DNA from: Bacteroidota bacterium
GTDB taxonomy: Bacteria; Bacteroidota; Bacteroidia; Chitinophagales; Chitinophagaceae
Assembly (NCBI GenBank): GCA_947457075.1
Contig: CANGUG010000001.1
Span: 124,001 to 188,000, forward strand
Direction: 5' to 3'
Length of the DNA stretch: 64,000 nt
The notes beneath the pieces were generated by a model. That model did no database searches and was not told the DNA's origin. It saw nothing but the letters and a program-made list of their open reading frames with translations. The first letter of the stretch is position 1; each line of letters begins with the position of its first letter. Position numbers and translations under genes: made by a program. Below, piece after piece: positions 29,036 to 36,908 of the stretch.

Positions 29036-29566
29036 TTAAGAGATCACCACCACTAAACAACCGTTTTTAGTCAAATTGATAATTTTACGGTTCGTTTCCT
29101 CTGGAGTGGCAAAACAGCCATGACTCCAAAGTAATTTCATGCAATTGGTGGAGTGAAATATAATTTCTCTTCGAGTAGCATTGTCGTTGACCCCCTCATT
29201 TAACCCCTTTAATTGCATTGAAAATCCGCACTTGGGAGATTGAATCTGGTTAAGGGTGATAAAATCTCCAACACTACTTTTTTTAGAATCTACAACATTG
29301 CTATAATTACTTGGGTATAAAACTCCCGTTTTAAATGCATGTGAAACCCTACTTTCAATCACATATTCACCTGTTTTCATATCAATTACATACAATCTTT
29401 TTTGAAGTATGTTTTTTCTATAATCAATAACGATGACATAATTTTTATTGTTAGGAGCGTATTGTGCAATTTTTTGTTTAGCGACTTCATAATAGTCGGT
29501 ACCCCATCCACGTTGCATTACGTAGATACCGGCTAATAATAATAGGAGGAATATAATTTTTTTCAT
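29036..29566 (-). CDS. Murein L,D-transpeptidase catalytic domain protein (YkuD_2-like)
   Basis: The protein has 176 residues with an N-terminal anchor or signal (about 3-17). The conserved block of this family is present: GLNEGVNDNATRREIIFHST (121-140, His138), followed by SHGCFATPEETN with the catalytic Cys151. It lacks the extra domains of classical ErfK enzymes. Predicted to act on peptidoglycan stem peptides in the periplasm. The archaemetzincin gene is 22 bp upstream in the same direction. This is the second L,D-transpeptidase-like gene in the cluster; the two are not close relatives. Confidence 0.83.
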   Translation of the reverse strand: MKKIIFLLLLLAGIYVMQRGWGTDYYEVAKQKIAQYAPNNKNYVIVIDYRKNILQKRLYVIDMKTGEYVIESRVSHAFKTGVLYPSNYSNVVDSKKSSVGDFITLNQIQSPKCGFSMQLKGLNEGVNDNATRREIIFHSTNCMKLLWSHGCFATPEETNRKIINLTKNGCLVVVIS

Positions 29567-29588
29567 ACTATTTGGTTATTGATGTTTT

Positions 29589-30194
29589 TTAGATGCCAAT
29601 ATTTTTTCTACAAGCAGGACATAAGTAAACCAACTCGTTATCGGTGGTTTGAATGGTTCCTTTTTCGTCATTCATCATACACTTGGGTGTTTTGTCACAG
29701 TGACTTAAACCTAGGTTATGGCCAATTTCATGCAGGGCTGTTTTTTCTAACCTTTCCATTACTTTTTGTTCAGATGCATTGCGTTTTAGTCTATGGGTAG
29801 AAACCACACAAACAGTGCCCGGTCTATTGCCAAGCCCTATGATGCCATATTCGTCAGATTTATGCGCAGTGTCTTTCCAAGCAATATCTTTTTCCATTAA
29901 TAAAAAAATGTTTTCCTTGGAATTGAATTTTCTTAAAATCTTTGAAGCCTCATATCTTTTTTTACTGTTGGCCAAAATGTCTTTAGTAAGTGGAATGGCT
30001 TTTCTAATTTCACATTTAAAACCATAAAATTGCTCCACCGAGGCCTTTACTGTATTTATGTATTGTGATCTTACTACACCCAAGGGTTGAATATAAATAA
30101 TGCGTGTAGCGGTTTTGGCCTCTTGCATTTGTTGGCGGGAACCGCTATTATTTTTGCAGCCAGCGATAAATAAAAGAAACAAGAGGTATTTCAT
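29589..30194 (-). CDS. Archaemetzincin-type zinc metalloprotease with lipoprotein signal
   Basis: The protein has 201 residues. The archaemetzincin signature is complete: HEIGHNLGLSHC (His155, Glu156, His159, His165, Cys166), then CMM at 172-174 and CPAC at 192-195. The four cysteines should bind a second, structural zinc. Archaemetzincins are usually described as soluble aminopeptidase-like enzymes without a signal. Here the start, MKYLLFLLFIAGC, is a lipoprotein signal with Cys13, so the enzyme should be membrane-anchored outside the cytoplasm. It sits beside peptidoglycan-active genes. The substrate is unknown. Confidence 0.9.
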   Translation of the reverse strand: MKYLLFLLFIAGCKNNSGSRQQMQEAKTATRIIYIQPLGVVRSQYINTVKASVEQFYGFKCEIRKAIPLTKDILANSKKRYEASKILRKFNSKENIFLLMEKDIAWKDTAHKSDEYGIIGLGNRPGTVCVVSTHRLKRNASEQKVMERLEKTALHEIGHNLGLSHCDKTPKCMMNDEKGTIQTTDNELVYLCPACRKNIGI

Positions 30195-30248
30195 ATATAA
30201 AAATTATGATACCTGAAAATAGCCCAATATGTTTTAGAAAATTTTAAG

Positions 30249-30268
30249 GCTTTGTTAATTAACAAAGC
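30249..30268. repeat. 20-bp perfect palindrome in an intergenic gap
   Basis: GCTTTGTTAA followed directly by TTAACAAAGC. It lies between the archaemetzincin gene and the degenerate fragment upstream of it. It could be a weak terminator on the minus strand, where a T-rich stretch follows, or an operator. Confidence 0.4.
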
Positions 30269-30294
30269 TTTACTAATTTAACAATGCGCGCTGC

Positions 30295-30431
30295 TCAATT
30301 AACAAGGGTGTAAAAAGTATTCTTTCCCAATCCTCCCGTTTTCAATAATACTTTTTTATTCATTAAATCAGTTACGTCTCTTAATGCCATGTCTCTTCCA
30401 TAAAATAGGCGATAAGAGATGGGGGCTGGGA
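30295..30431 (-). pseudogene. Remnant of a Fic-like protein C-terminus (winged helix)
   Basis: Read on the minus strand in one frame, this gap encodes about 45 residues ending at a stop codon: ...ISYRLFYGRDMALRDVTDL, then MNKKVLLKTGGLGKNTFYTL and VN. This pattern, a helix, then K-G-x-L, a glycine-rich wing and a Y-x-L end, resembles the C-terminal winged helix of Fic family proteins. The 5' part overlaps the end of the 159-residue membrane protein gene in another frame, and no Fic core (HPFxxGNGR) is present. It is therefore probably a truncated remnant. The call is by eye and tentative. Confidence 0.4.
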
Positions 30432-30433
30432 GG

Positions 30434-30913
30434 TTAATAGGGCATTTTGGGATAAGGTATAAATTGGGCCTCAATTTTTACCAAGGCTGGTGCTAGCATG
30501 ATGGCCAATGATATTAATATCACAGCATGCAATATGGCCAGTTCTATATTATTTTTAATAAGCTCATCATCTTCGTTTTCTGGAGTGATGAAACCTACTA
30601 TCAAAAAGCTTAATCTGAATAATGCCAATGAAAAAATCCAAGAGATAGCAAAAAAGGAAATTGAAAAAAACAAAATATTCAAATAAGTACTAGATTTTAA
30701 AAAATAAGATATTGCATCAGAGGATAAGCCAGCTGCATATACCATATTGACCGAAGCCGCAATTAAAGATGAAAAATATAATATCATCACTGCTATGTTT
30801 TTTTTGGGCTGACTTAGGTGTTTTAAAAATCTATTTTGCACATTAGAGAAAGCGTACAAATAAGTAATCCCTAATAAAAGAAGGATAATTAAAGCGATAG
30901 TTTGTGAAATCAT
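30434..30913 (-). CDS. Four-helix membrane protein of unknown function (operon gene 8)
   Basis: The protein has 159 residues with four probable membrane segments, at about 4-22, 40-62, 76-106 and 124-146, and an acidic loop, ENEDDE, before the last. I do not recognise the family. It is the last gene of the eight-gene DUF4407 operon, 20 bp after the transglutaminase-like gene. Its hydrophobicity suits an inner-membrane partner of the DUF4407 proteins. The upstream gene order, rather than any motif, is what supports its being real. Confidence 0.55.
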   Translation of the reverse strand: MISQTIALIILLLLGITYLYAFSNVQNRFLKHLSQPKKNIAVMILYFSSLIAASVNMVYAAGLSSDAISYFLKSSTYLNILFFSISFFAISWIFSLALFRLSFLIVGFITPENEDDELIKNNIELAILHAVILISLAIMLAPALVKIEAQFIPYPKMPY

Positions 30914-30933
30914 GATTTGAAATTTTTATATTT

Positions 30934-31812
30934 TTAATTTAATGCGACTCTCCAGTCGTCACCTACAACTGATTTTTGTCCAAGTAATGGGCCATAAACA
31001 GTTAATTCCCATAAGTAATATTGAGAGGCAAAATAACCGTTTCCTGTTCTATCACCACCTTCAGGGATGATTGGAACATTAACACCCAATACGGAGTGCG
31101 TTTGACTATTGCTCACCATTACCGATACATCATATCCCATTTGTTTTAAAATAGTATAAGCAAATAACGACCTAGTATCGCAGTCGCCTGTTGATTTTAC
31201 AGCAAACTCAATAGGTGAATATACCCCAAATGGTAAAACAAAACCACAACAGCCTTTTCGACTTTCTAATACAGAACAGTTATTTGTATAATCATCTAAA
31301 GGACAAGCACCATCTACCACTAAAGTGTAAGGAATATTTTGAACGCTAGAAACAATTAAATTCATACTTTCAAAATAGTCTAGGTTTTCGGCGGCAATAA
31401 TTTTTTTATACTGTTCTACAAGATCATCTAACCCGGCATAATCTCCAAGCGCTAATTCAGAATATAAATCACCTTCTCTATTTTTTGAACTAGCCCTTCT
31501 CTTCACTGCATTTACATAATCGGCTTTTAACACTTTAAAGGTAATATTATATTCTTTGCCATTAAACGAATTCCATGACCAGAACCTTGTTAAATAATCC
31601 TCCTCCTTCTTTACTGTATCTTCTTTTCTATTATTATCTGTAAGGTTTAGTTCTAGTTTTCTCAGCGAATCTTCCAATACAATTTTTCTTGCCAAATCCT
31701 TTTCATTAAAAATATTTGGATTAAGGTGTAGCAACGAAAAGGCGCCTACTAATATAATTAGAACCCAAAATAGCTTATTGACAATTGTAAAATATCTTTC
31801 TTTATTGCTCAT
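30934..31812 (-). CDS. Transglutaminase-like protein, membrane-anchored (operon gene 7)
   Basis: The protein has 292 residues with one N-terminal membrane anchor (about 11-30), so the rest is likely periplasmic. The transglutaminase/cysteine-protease core is visible: GDCDTRSLFAYTIL (Cys211), QTHSVLGV (His239), and a downstream acidic residue in YLWELTVYG. A Cys-rich loop (about 170-189, including GCCG) precedes the core and may form disulfides. The second transglutaminase-like gene of the operon (35955-36902) shares the GDCDT(R/K)SLF motif. The start overlaps the end of the DUF4407 gene by 11 bp, showing translational coupling. The reaction, cross-linking or hydrolysis, is not known. Confidence 0.78.
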   Translation of the reverse strand: MSNKERYFTIVNKLFWVLIILVGAFSLLHLNPNIFNEKDLARKIVLEDSLRKLELNLTDNNRKEDTVKKEEDYLTRFWSWNSFNGKEYNITFKVLKADYVNAVKRRASSKNREGDLYSELALGDYAGLDDLVEQYKKIIAAENLDYFESMNLIVSSVQNIPYTLVVDGACPLDDYTNNCSVLESRKGCCGFVLPFGVYSPIEFAVKSTGDCDTRSLFAYTILKQMGYDVSVMVSNSQTHSVLGVNVPIIPEGGDRTGNGYFASQYYLWELTVYGPLLGQKSVVGDDWRVALN

Positions 31813-32731
31813 TGTTACTAGTAGGCGCTTTTAAAAAATCATAGTTATACTCAATAGCAATTTTATTGGTGATTTCATTACATAATTTTTGAGTACGCAG
31901 ATAATGCAAAAAAGTCGTTTCAATTTCAAATAAAGCAAGTTCTTGAACATACTCACTTTTTTTAAGCTCCATGCTTTTAAAAATAATAGCCAGGGGTATT
32001 AAGAAGATGATTATAAATATAATATCAATTACAAACTTCCAAACACCCAACCCCTTGATTAATACCTGTAATAAAAACAGGATAGAATTGGTTTTAAACA
32101 TCAAACCTTCTCCGTTATTGGCAAAATAAACATTTAATGCCTCGGTGTTATTTTGATTTTGGTACAAAGTAATGACTTCTTGTATCGTATTATTAATTTG
32201 GTTTTTAAATAAAAAAAGTTCTATGCCTGATGCAAAAATGATTGCAATAGTCGATAAAATAAGAACCCTAAATACCATGGTTAATAAATGTTCGAAAGTT
32301 ATTTTTGAATGGCCGGCGTCTAAGCTTGTTTTTTTTCTGAGTTTTACGATAGAGTCATTGGCTATTTTGATTAAATCCTGGTCTGTTAATTGACTATAAT
32401 CTTGGTTAACATCGATATTGGCATCAAAATGCTTTTCATGATGTGTGTAATAGCTTTCTAATGCGGTTCCTGATACGTCTAAAGCTGTCATTACAAAAAG
32501 CCGGTATAAATTAAAAACAACTAATCCTAAAAAAAGTCCAATAAATATTCCCACTATCCAACTTTGAAAAATCGGAGCAGCTAGTACAATTGAAGATAAA
32601 AAGCAAATGAATGGAATAACAGTAATCATTATGCCAATCATGGACAAGATATAGGACTGGCGTTCGTTATGTTGTGGGTCAACATTAGCGAGCACCCTAT
32701 CATCCACACCTATTAGTCTGTACCAGTTCAT
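31802..32731 (-). CDS. DUF4407 family membrane protein, short form (operon gene 6)
   Basis: The protein has 309 residues with four probable membrane segments (about 28-52, 57-80, 150-175 and 232-252). It shows the DUF4407-type pattern: a W-x-x-x-G-V-D start (WYRLIGVDD), then a paired-helix block ending in VVFNLYRLFV. It is much shorter than the other DUF4407 protein in the operon and lacks the long coiled coil, so it is a divergent member. DUF4407 proteins have no known function. The C-terminal 55 residues are cytoplasmic by simple topology. It lies 2 bp after the OmpA-like gene. Confidence 0.65.
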   Translation of the reverse strand: MNWYRLIGVDDRVLANVDPQHNERQSYILSMIGIMITVIPFICFLSSIVLAAPIFQSWIVGIFIGLFLGLVVFNLYRLFVMTALDVSGTALESYYTHHEKHFDANIDVNQDYSQLTDQDLIKIANDSIVKLRKKTSLDAGHSKITFEHLLTMVFRVLILSTIAIIFASGIELFLFKNQINNTIQEVITLYQNQNNTEALNVYFANNGEGLMFKTNSILFLLQVLIKGLGVWKFVIDIIFIIIFLIPLAIIFKSMELKKSEYVQELALFEIETTFLHYLRTQKLCNEITNKIAIEYNYDFLKAPTSNNEQ

Positions 32732-32733
32732 TC

Positions 32734-33894
32734 TTAATATTTAGTAATTTTTATATCCACCCTCATATTTGAATTATACTTAAATAATTTTCCATTCGTA
32801 TCATAAGCAGAATCATATTTATCATTTCGATCCACATTAGAACTGCCCAGTCCAACTGCGGAAATTCTTGAAGGATCAATCCCTTTATCTAAAATCAAGT
32901 TTCTTATTACATTTGCCCTTGCCAAATCAATTCTATCTTTATTTATATTAGCATTTTGACGACCTTGAATTTCTAATTCAATGATGGGATATGCTTTCAT
33001 GATTTTTACTATTTGCATAATTACAAATTCCGGATCGGTTCTTGGCTCTGTAGAATTTCCCTTAAAATAAATTGAATTTACTTGTCGATTGAGCTCTTCT
33101 TGAATGCTTTCCCTTTTCCATTTAATTCTATTTTCATTATTCTCTCTTTTATGTCGTACTCTTAAGCTATCAATGTTGGTTCTTAATTTATTATTTTCAA
33201 TCAACAACCTTTCTCTATCATCACAACATTTGTTGTCAGCAATCCAATCGTTTAAATAATTACATTGTTTGAACAAGAAAATGATAAAAAATAAAATCAT
33301 TAACCACAGTAAAATTTTCCAGAACCATTTCCAACAGCCTTCATCGGACCCGCCCGGTGCAGGAGGGGGCGTGGGAGGAGTGGGAGGAATTGGAATGGGC
33401 CTCGGGGTGGGTGTGGGTGGAACCGGGTTCACTGGCTTTACTGTTGTATTTCCAGGATCAATCGGGGGAGGAGGAGAATACGGTGCTGGATCATCTGGAA
33501 TATCAACACTTGATATAGTTTGTAGTTTTCCCCTTAAAGTAGCTTTTAATAAACCATAGGTTTTATCGTTTAATTCCCATGAATTTTCAATTTTAATATT
33601 ATCTAAAACGATATACTCAAAGCTTTCAATTTTTTTATCAAAAACAACTTTTTTATTCAAGCTATTGTGCAGTTGGATATTACCTATATTACTTAAATAG
33701 ACATTATCTCTGCTAAGTACATTTTGGGGATCAAATTCACTTTCAATACCAATATTCTTTAGCTCTCCTTTATATAATACCATTTTATGCGCACCATCTG
33801 TTGGTAGATAATCGCTTTGACTAAGGGTGACTTTTTGATTGGTATAAAAATAACCTTCAAAATCTCCGGAAAGATATTGTACTTTTTTTTGCAT
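32734..33894 (-). CDS. Inner-membrane OmpA/MotB-like peptidoglycan-binding protein (operon gene 5)
   Basis: The protein has 386 residues and no signal peptide. Order of parts: a beta-rich N-terminal domain (1-130), a Pro-rich linker (131-180), one membrane helix (190-209), a charged coiled coil (226-270), and an OmpA-family domain (about 274-386) with LEIQGRQNANINKDRIDLAR and RISAVGLGSSN. This places the N-terminus in the cytoplasm and the peptidoglycan-binding domain in the periplasm, as in MotB rather than OmpA. The proline linker would pass signals or force from the cytoplasmic part. Neighbours are two DUF4407 membrane proteins, which may be its partners. The topology is my prediction. Confidence 0.85.
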   Translation of the reverse strand: MQKKVQYLSGDFEGYFYTNQKVTLSQSDYLPTDGAHKMVLYKGELKNIGIESEFDPQNVLSRDNVYLSNIGNIQLHNSLNKKVVFDKKIESFEYIVLDNIKIENSWELNDKTYGLLKATLRGKLQTISSVDIPDDPAPYSPPPPIDPGNTTVKPVNPVPPTPTPRPIPIPPTPPTPPPAPGGSDEGCWKWFWKILLWLMILFFIIFLFKQCNYLNDWIADNKCCDDRERLLIENNKLRTNIDSLRVRHKRENNENRIKWKRESIQEELNRQVNSIYFKGNSTEPRTDPEFVIMQIVKIMKAYPIIELEIQGRQNANINKDRIDLARANVIRNLILDKGIDPSRISAVGLGSSNVDRNDKYDSAYDTNGKLFKYNSNMRVDIKITKY

Positions 33895-33904
33895 GGATGC
33901 TTGT

Positions 33905-35185
33905 TTATTCTGCCGAATTTGCTTGTTCTACCCCTTCATTATTGTTTTTAATAAAAGCATCTGGATTTTCTTGAATTGCTTTTTTCTCTTTTTCAGCAAA
34001 AACAGTAATGGCCTGCTTAGCATTTTCTTCCTCCTTCGCATTTTGATGTTCTACAATTGCAATGATACGCTTAGGATTATAATTTTCTTTTAACTTATGT
34101 ACTTGAGAATGCTCATCAGTCATATGGTGTAAGCTAATACCTTGTTTTGCTTCTAAAATTTGATGGACATTTTCGGTCATATAATCATAAGGTGATTTAA
34201 CCAACATTAATTTTAATAGTACGGGAGCAATTTCAATAATCATAAACAACAAACGCACCAACCATACTGCCCAAAATGCTGGAGAAACAATTTCAATTTG
34301 CTCAACTGTTCCATTGGGAAGTGTTTTTGGTTTATGGGTTGTTGGGTCTATTTTTGGAATTTTCTTTCCCTCACTAGAAAGTCTTTCAAGCATCATTACT
34401 TTGTCTAAGAAACCAGCCGTATCTTTCATAATTTCTGCTTTTGCAGAATCTTCAGCCCTTGGTTTCATAGTACCCAACTTTTTATAATTCGCTTCAAGTG
34501 TGTCAATTTGTGCTTGTATCAATTTTGCATTTCCTTCAAAATCTTCAAGGGTTTTTAAGTTCTTTTGCCACATAACGCCTGTACCACTTTGTCTCTCTTT
34601 TGTTACAACTAATTGTTGATCAATAACGGCTTTAGCTGCTGCTGCGAGTTCTTTCTTTTTAATTTCGATATTTTTTTCTAATTCAGTTTGTCTAGACGCA
34701 TATATTTCTCCAATATCATAAACACTTTTTTTAACCAATTGCACTTTGGTATCTGTCCACTCACGTTGTATTTCACTATTAAATATTACTGTCTCCAATG
34801 GAGCCGAAATAGTTAATCCCAATAAAATAGCCATTAATAAACGAGGCGTAGCATTGCCTAATTCCTTTAAACTAATGGTGGCTTCACCATCCCCCTTTCC
34901 GGTACTGGATACAATGAATCTGTCCAGATTAAATACAATTAAAGACCAAATAATTGCAATTGGTATTGAAATATAGTATTCGTGAAATATAGTTTGCATC
35001 GCAAAACCCATTGACAAAGCTGCCATAAAAGCAGTGGCTACAACAACTCCTCCAATTCCCACATATTTAACATGGTCGGAATAACTGCAGGACATTAATA
35101 TTTTTTTATCTACCCCAGCACACCACCAAAAAAATTGGTTTGCTTTGCTTGGGTGTTTAGCTACATAGTCAACATGTTCGTTCAT
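33905..35185 (-). CDS. DUF4407 domain membrane protein (operon gene 4)
   Basis: The protein has 426 residues and typical DUF4407 features: FFWWCAGVDKKILMSCS at the start, three membrane segments (about 41-63, 71-88, 114-135) with WSLIVFNLDRF and TISAPLETVIF, a long coiled coil (about 150-260), a fourth segment (about 305-330), and a cytoplasmic tail. The family is common in Bacteroidota and Actinomycetota with no assigned role. With the coiled coil outside or inside the membrane it could act as a lever or a spacer. Start and stop fit tightly with the neighbours (10- and 18-bp gaps). Confidence 0.88.
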   Translation of the reverse strand: MNEHVDYVAKHPSKANQFFWWCAGVDKKILMSCSYSDHVKYVGIGGVVVATAFMAALSMGFAMQTIFHEYYISIPIAIIWSLIVFNLDRFIVSSTGKGDGEATISLKELGNATPRLLMAILLGLTISAPLETVIFNSEIQREWTDTKVQLVKKSVYDIGEIYASRQTELEKNIEIKKKELAAAAKAVIDQQLVVTKERQSGTGVMWQKNLKTLEDFEGNAKLIQAQIDTLEANYKKLGTMKPRAEDSAKAEIMKDTAGFLDKVMMLERLSSEGKKIPKIDPTTHKPKTLPNGTVEQIEIVSPAFWAVWLVRLLFMIIEIAPVLLKLMLVKSPYDYMTENVHQILEAKQGISLHHMTDEHSQVHKLKENYNPKRIIAIVEHQNAKEEENAKQAITVFAEKEKKAIQENPDAFIKNNNEGVEQANSAE

Positions 35186-35203
35186 AAGAGTAGGTTTAAG
35201 TGT

Positions 35204-35944
35204 TTATGGTAAGTTTTGGTATTTAGCAGTAGAAAAAGTATATGATTTCATGATGCTTGAACTAGCTATTTTTTTGTAATGACTTCTTAAATTATCATTA
35301 CAAATTAAAATTTCTAGCTTTTTACTATTGGTTGAAATAATATTATTAAGCTGGATAGATTTAGTATTAATCGTAGGTAAGTTTGTTTTTTTATAGCTTC
35401 TTAAGCTTAGTTTTTTGTTTTTAGTATATTGATGGGAATGAATAGCAGGAAGCGGCCTAATTTGACTTCTTGAAATAGCGGCTGTTTCAATGCTGTAAAA
35501 GTTTTCCTTAGATAAATTTATTTCAGCAGTAACTTTTTCGCCATCAAACCCTTCTGCTTCAATTGTATATTGTAAAACATTAAAATCTAGTAAAATTTCC
35601 GCGCTATTTCCTTTAATGTTTTCTTGCACCGGCAATAGGTTAACCCGCTTGGCGCCCTCTATGTTCCAAAATAAAATTGCTTTTGTATTTTGAATGAATA
35701 CTTCTTCGGAATTCGTTCTTATATAAATGGGATTGTTTTGTTCATCTACACCCACAAAATGTTCTGTAATCGTTCTTAATTCAAAAAAGTTGATTTTAAC
35801 TTCTTTCTTATATACAAAATGTTTTAAATATTTAGTGATGATTTGATAATAAGGAATTATGGCTAGTACAACCGCAATCAACAGAAAATACAACATTCCG
35901 TCAAGTAGTGGTAGGCCCCCAATCCATTCAAAAAATTCAATCAT
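35204..35944 (-). CDS. Membrane-anchored protein of unknown function (operon gene 3)
   Basis: The protein has 246 residues with one N-terminal membrane helix (about 14-33). A beta-rich domain follows (about 45-155), resembling an Ig-like or bacterial carbohydrate-binding sandwich (AILFWNIEGAKRVNLLP). The C-terminal part is basic and low in structure. No family is recognised. It lies between the large DUF4407 gene and the second transglutaminase-like gene, 18 and 10 bp away, and so is part of the same transcription unit. It is probably an accessory envelope component. Confidence 0.55.
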   Translation of the reverse strand: MIEFFEWIGGLPLLDGMLYFLLIAVVLAIIPYYQIITKYLKHFVYKKEVKINFFELRTITEHFVGVDEQNNPIYIRTNSEEVFIQNTKAILFWNIEGAKRVNLLPVQENIKGNSAEILLDFNVLQYTIEAEGFDGEKVTAEINLSKENFYSIETAAISRSQIRPLPAIHSHQYTKNKKLSLRSYKKTNLPTINTKSIQLNNIISTNSKKLEILICNDNLRSHYKKIASSSIMKSYTFSTAKYQNLP

Positions 35945-35954
35945 GCTTATATAT

Positions 35955-36902
35955 TTATGCCAATCCTATTATTTCCTTTGCTTCAAATGATTTCCAGTTT
36001 GCTGCTCCAATTTGACAGGGTTGGGTCGTTTCAATTAAAACATATTTTTTGTTTTCAAATATAATATTTTCATTATGAATGCCCAAATTCGAAACTGCAG
36101 CCATACAGTGATTGCCTCCCTCTGAAGTTGAAGTCGCATCTACCACACAATTAACCAGTACCATATTTTCAGGCGGAATTAAATGAAGCAATATCGATAC
36201 AAAAAACAATGATTTGGTATCACAATCACCATAGCCCATAATAAAACATTCGGGGGGCACTGCTAATTCATGATAATACCAACCGGGCGCATCATATTCG
36301 GGACGACCATAGGGTATAAATTGTACAAAATTTAATGTGGCTTGAACTCTATTGAAATACGAGTCTTTTCCTAAAGCATGGAGGTCATTGTAAATTTTTT
36401 GTGCAATAGGTTGCGTAAAACTTGAAAAACGATACGCCAATTCTCTATAGTTGACTCCAAAATCGGAATAACTTTTAAAATACCATCCATCGGTATTCAT
36501 ATTGGCCATATAATCCGATTTGCTTAAGTCGGATCTTAGAGAAAATCCATTTTCTGATTTATGAATTAAATGATCCTTCAATCCGTAATAGTCAACCTGC
36601 CTGGAAATATCTGTTGGCTGTAAAGTAGTTTCGAAAACGCCTCCATGTCCATCAATTAAAGGATATTCATATCTAAACGCTGCCCGATCATCAATTAATT
36701 TACCAGTTAATTTTTTATTGTATTGAGAAAAGCCTTTGGGGTATTTACTATAATCTTTCGCTTTGAATTTTTCTTTTGTTAAATATTCTATGAGCACAAT
36801 ATTATTTGTTTGGTCATATGAAAAATCTGCTTTTGCGTAATAATAAAAAAAGTCTGATAAGTATGCAATAGCCAATACGATAAACAATAGCAGTAAATAC
36901 AT
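35955..36902 (-). CDS. Transglutaminase-like protein, membrane-anchored (operon gene 2)
   Basis: The protein has 315 residues with an N-terminal anchor (about 2-18). The core triad positions can be read: YGDCDTKSLFFVSIL (Cys227), GGNHCMAAV (His265), and an acidic residue in YVLIETTQP. The region before it (NRVQATLNFVQFIPYGR) matches the helix that precedes transglutaminase-like cores. It is a distant relative of the protein at 30934-31812, sharing GDCDT(R/K)SLF. Two such enzymes in one operon suggest either two substrates or a paired mechanism. Activity is inferred from the fold only. Confidence 0.75.
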   Translation of the reverse strand: MYLLLLFIVLAIAYLSDFFYYYAKADFSYDQTNNIVLIEYLTKEKFKAKDYSKYPKGFSQYNKKLTGKLIDDRAAFRYEYPLIDGHGGVFETTLQPTDISRQVDYYGLKDHLIHKSENGFSLRSDLSKSDYMANMNTDGWYFKSYSDFGVNYRELAYRFSSFTQPIAQKIYNDLHALGKDSYFNRVQATLNFVQFIPYGRPEYDAPGWYYHELAVPPECFIMGYGDCDTKSLFFVSILLHLIPPENMVLVNCVVDATSTSEGGNHCMAAVSNLGIHNENIIFENKKYVLIETTQPCQIGAANWKSFEAKEIIGLA

Positions 36903-36908
36903 TTTTTA

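Noticed and set aside
33269..33559. Gly-rich open frame on the plus strand
   Set aside because: It is the complement of the Pro-rich linker of the OmpA-like protein; low complexity only.
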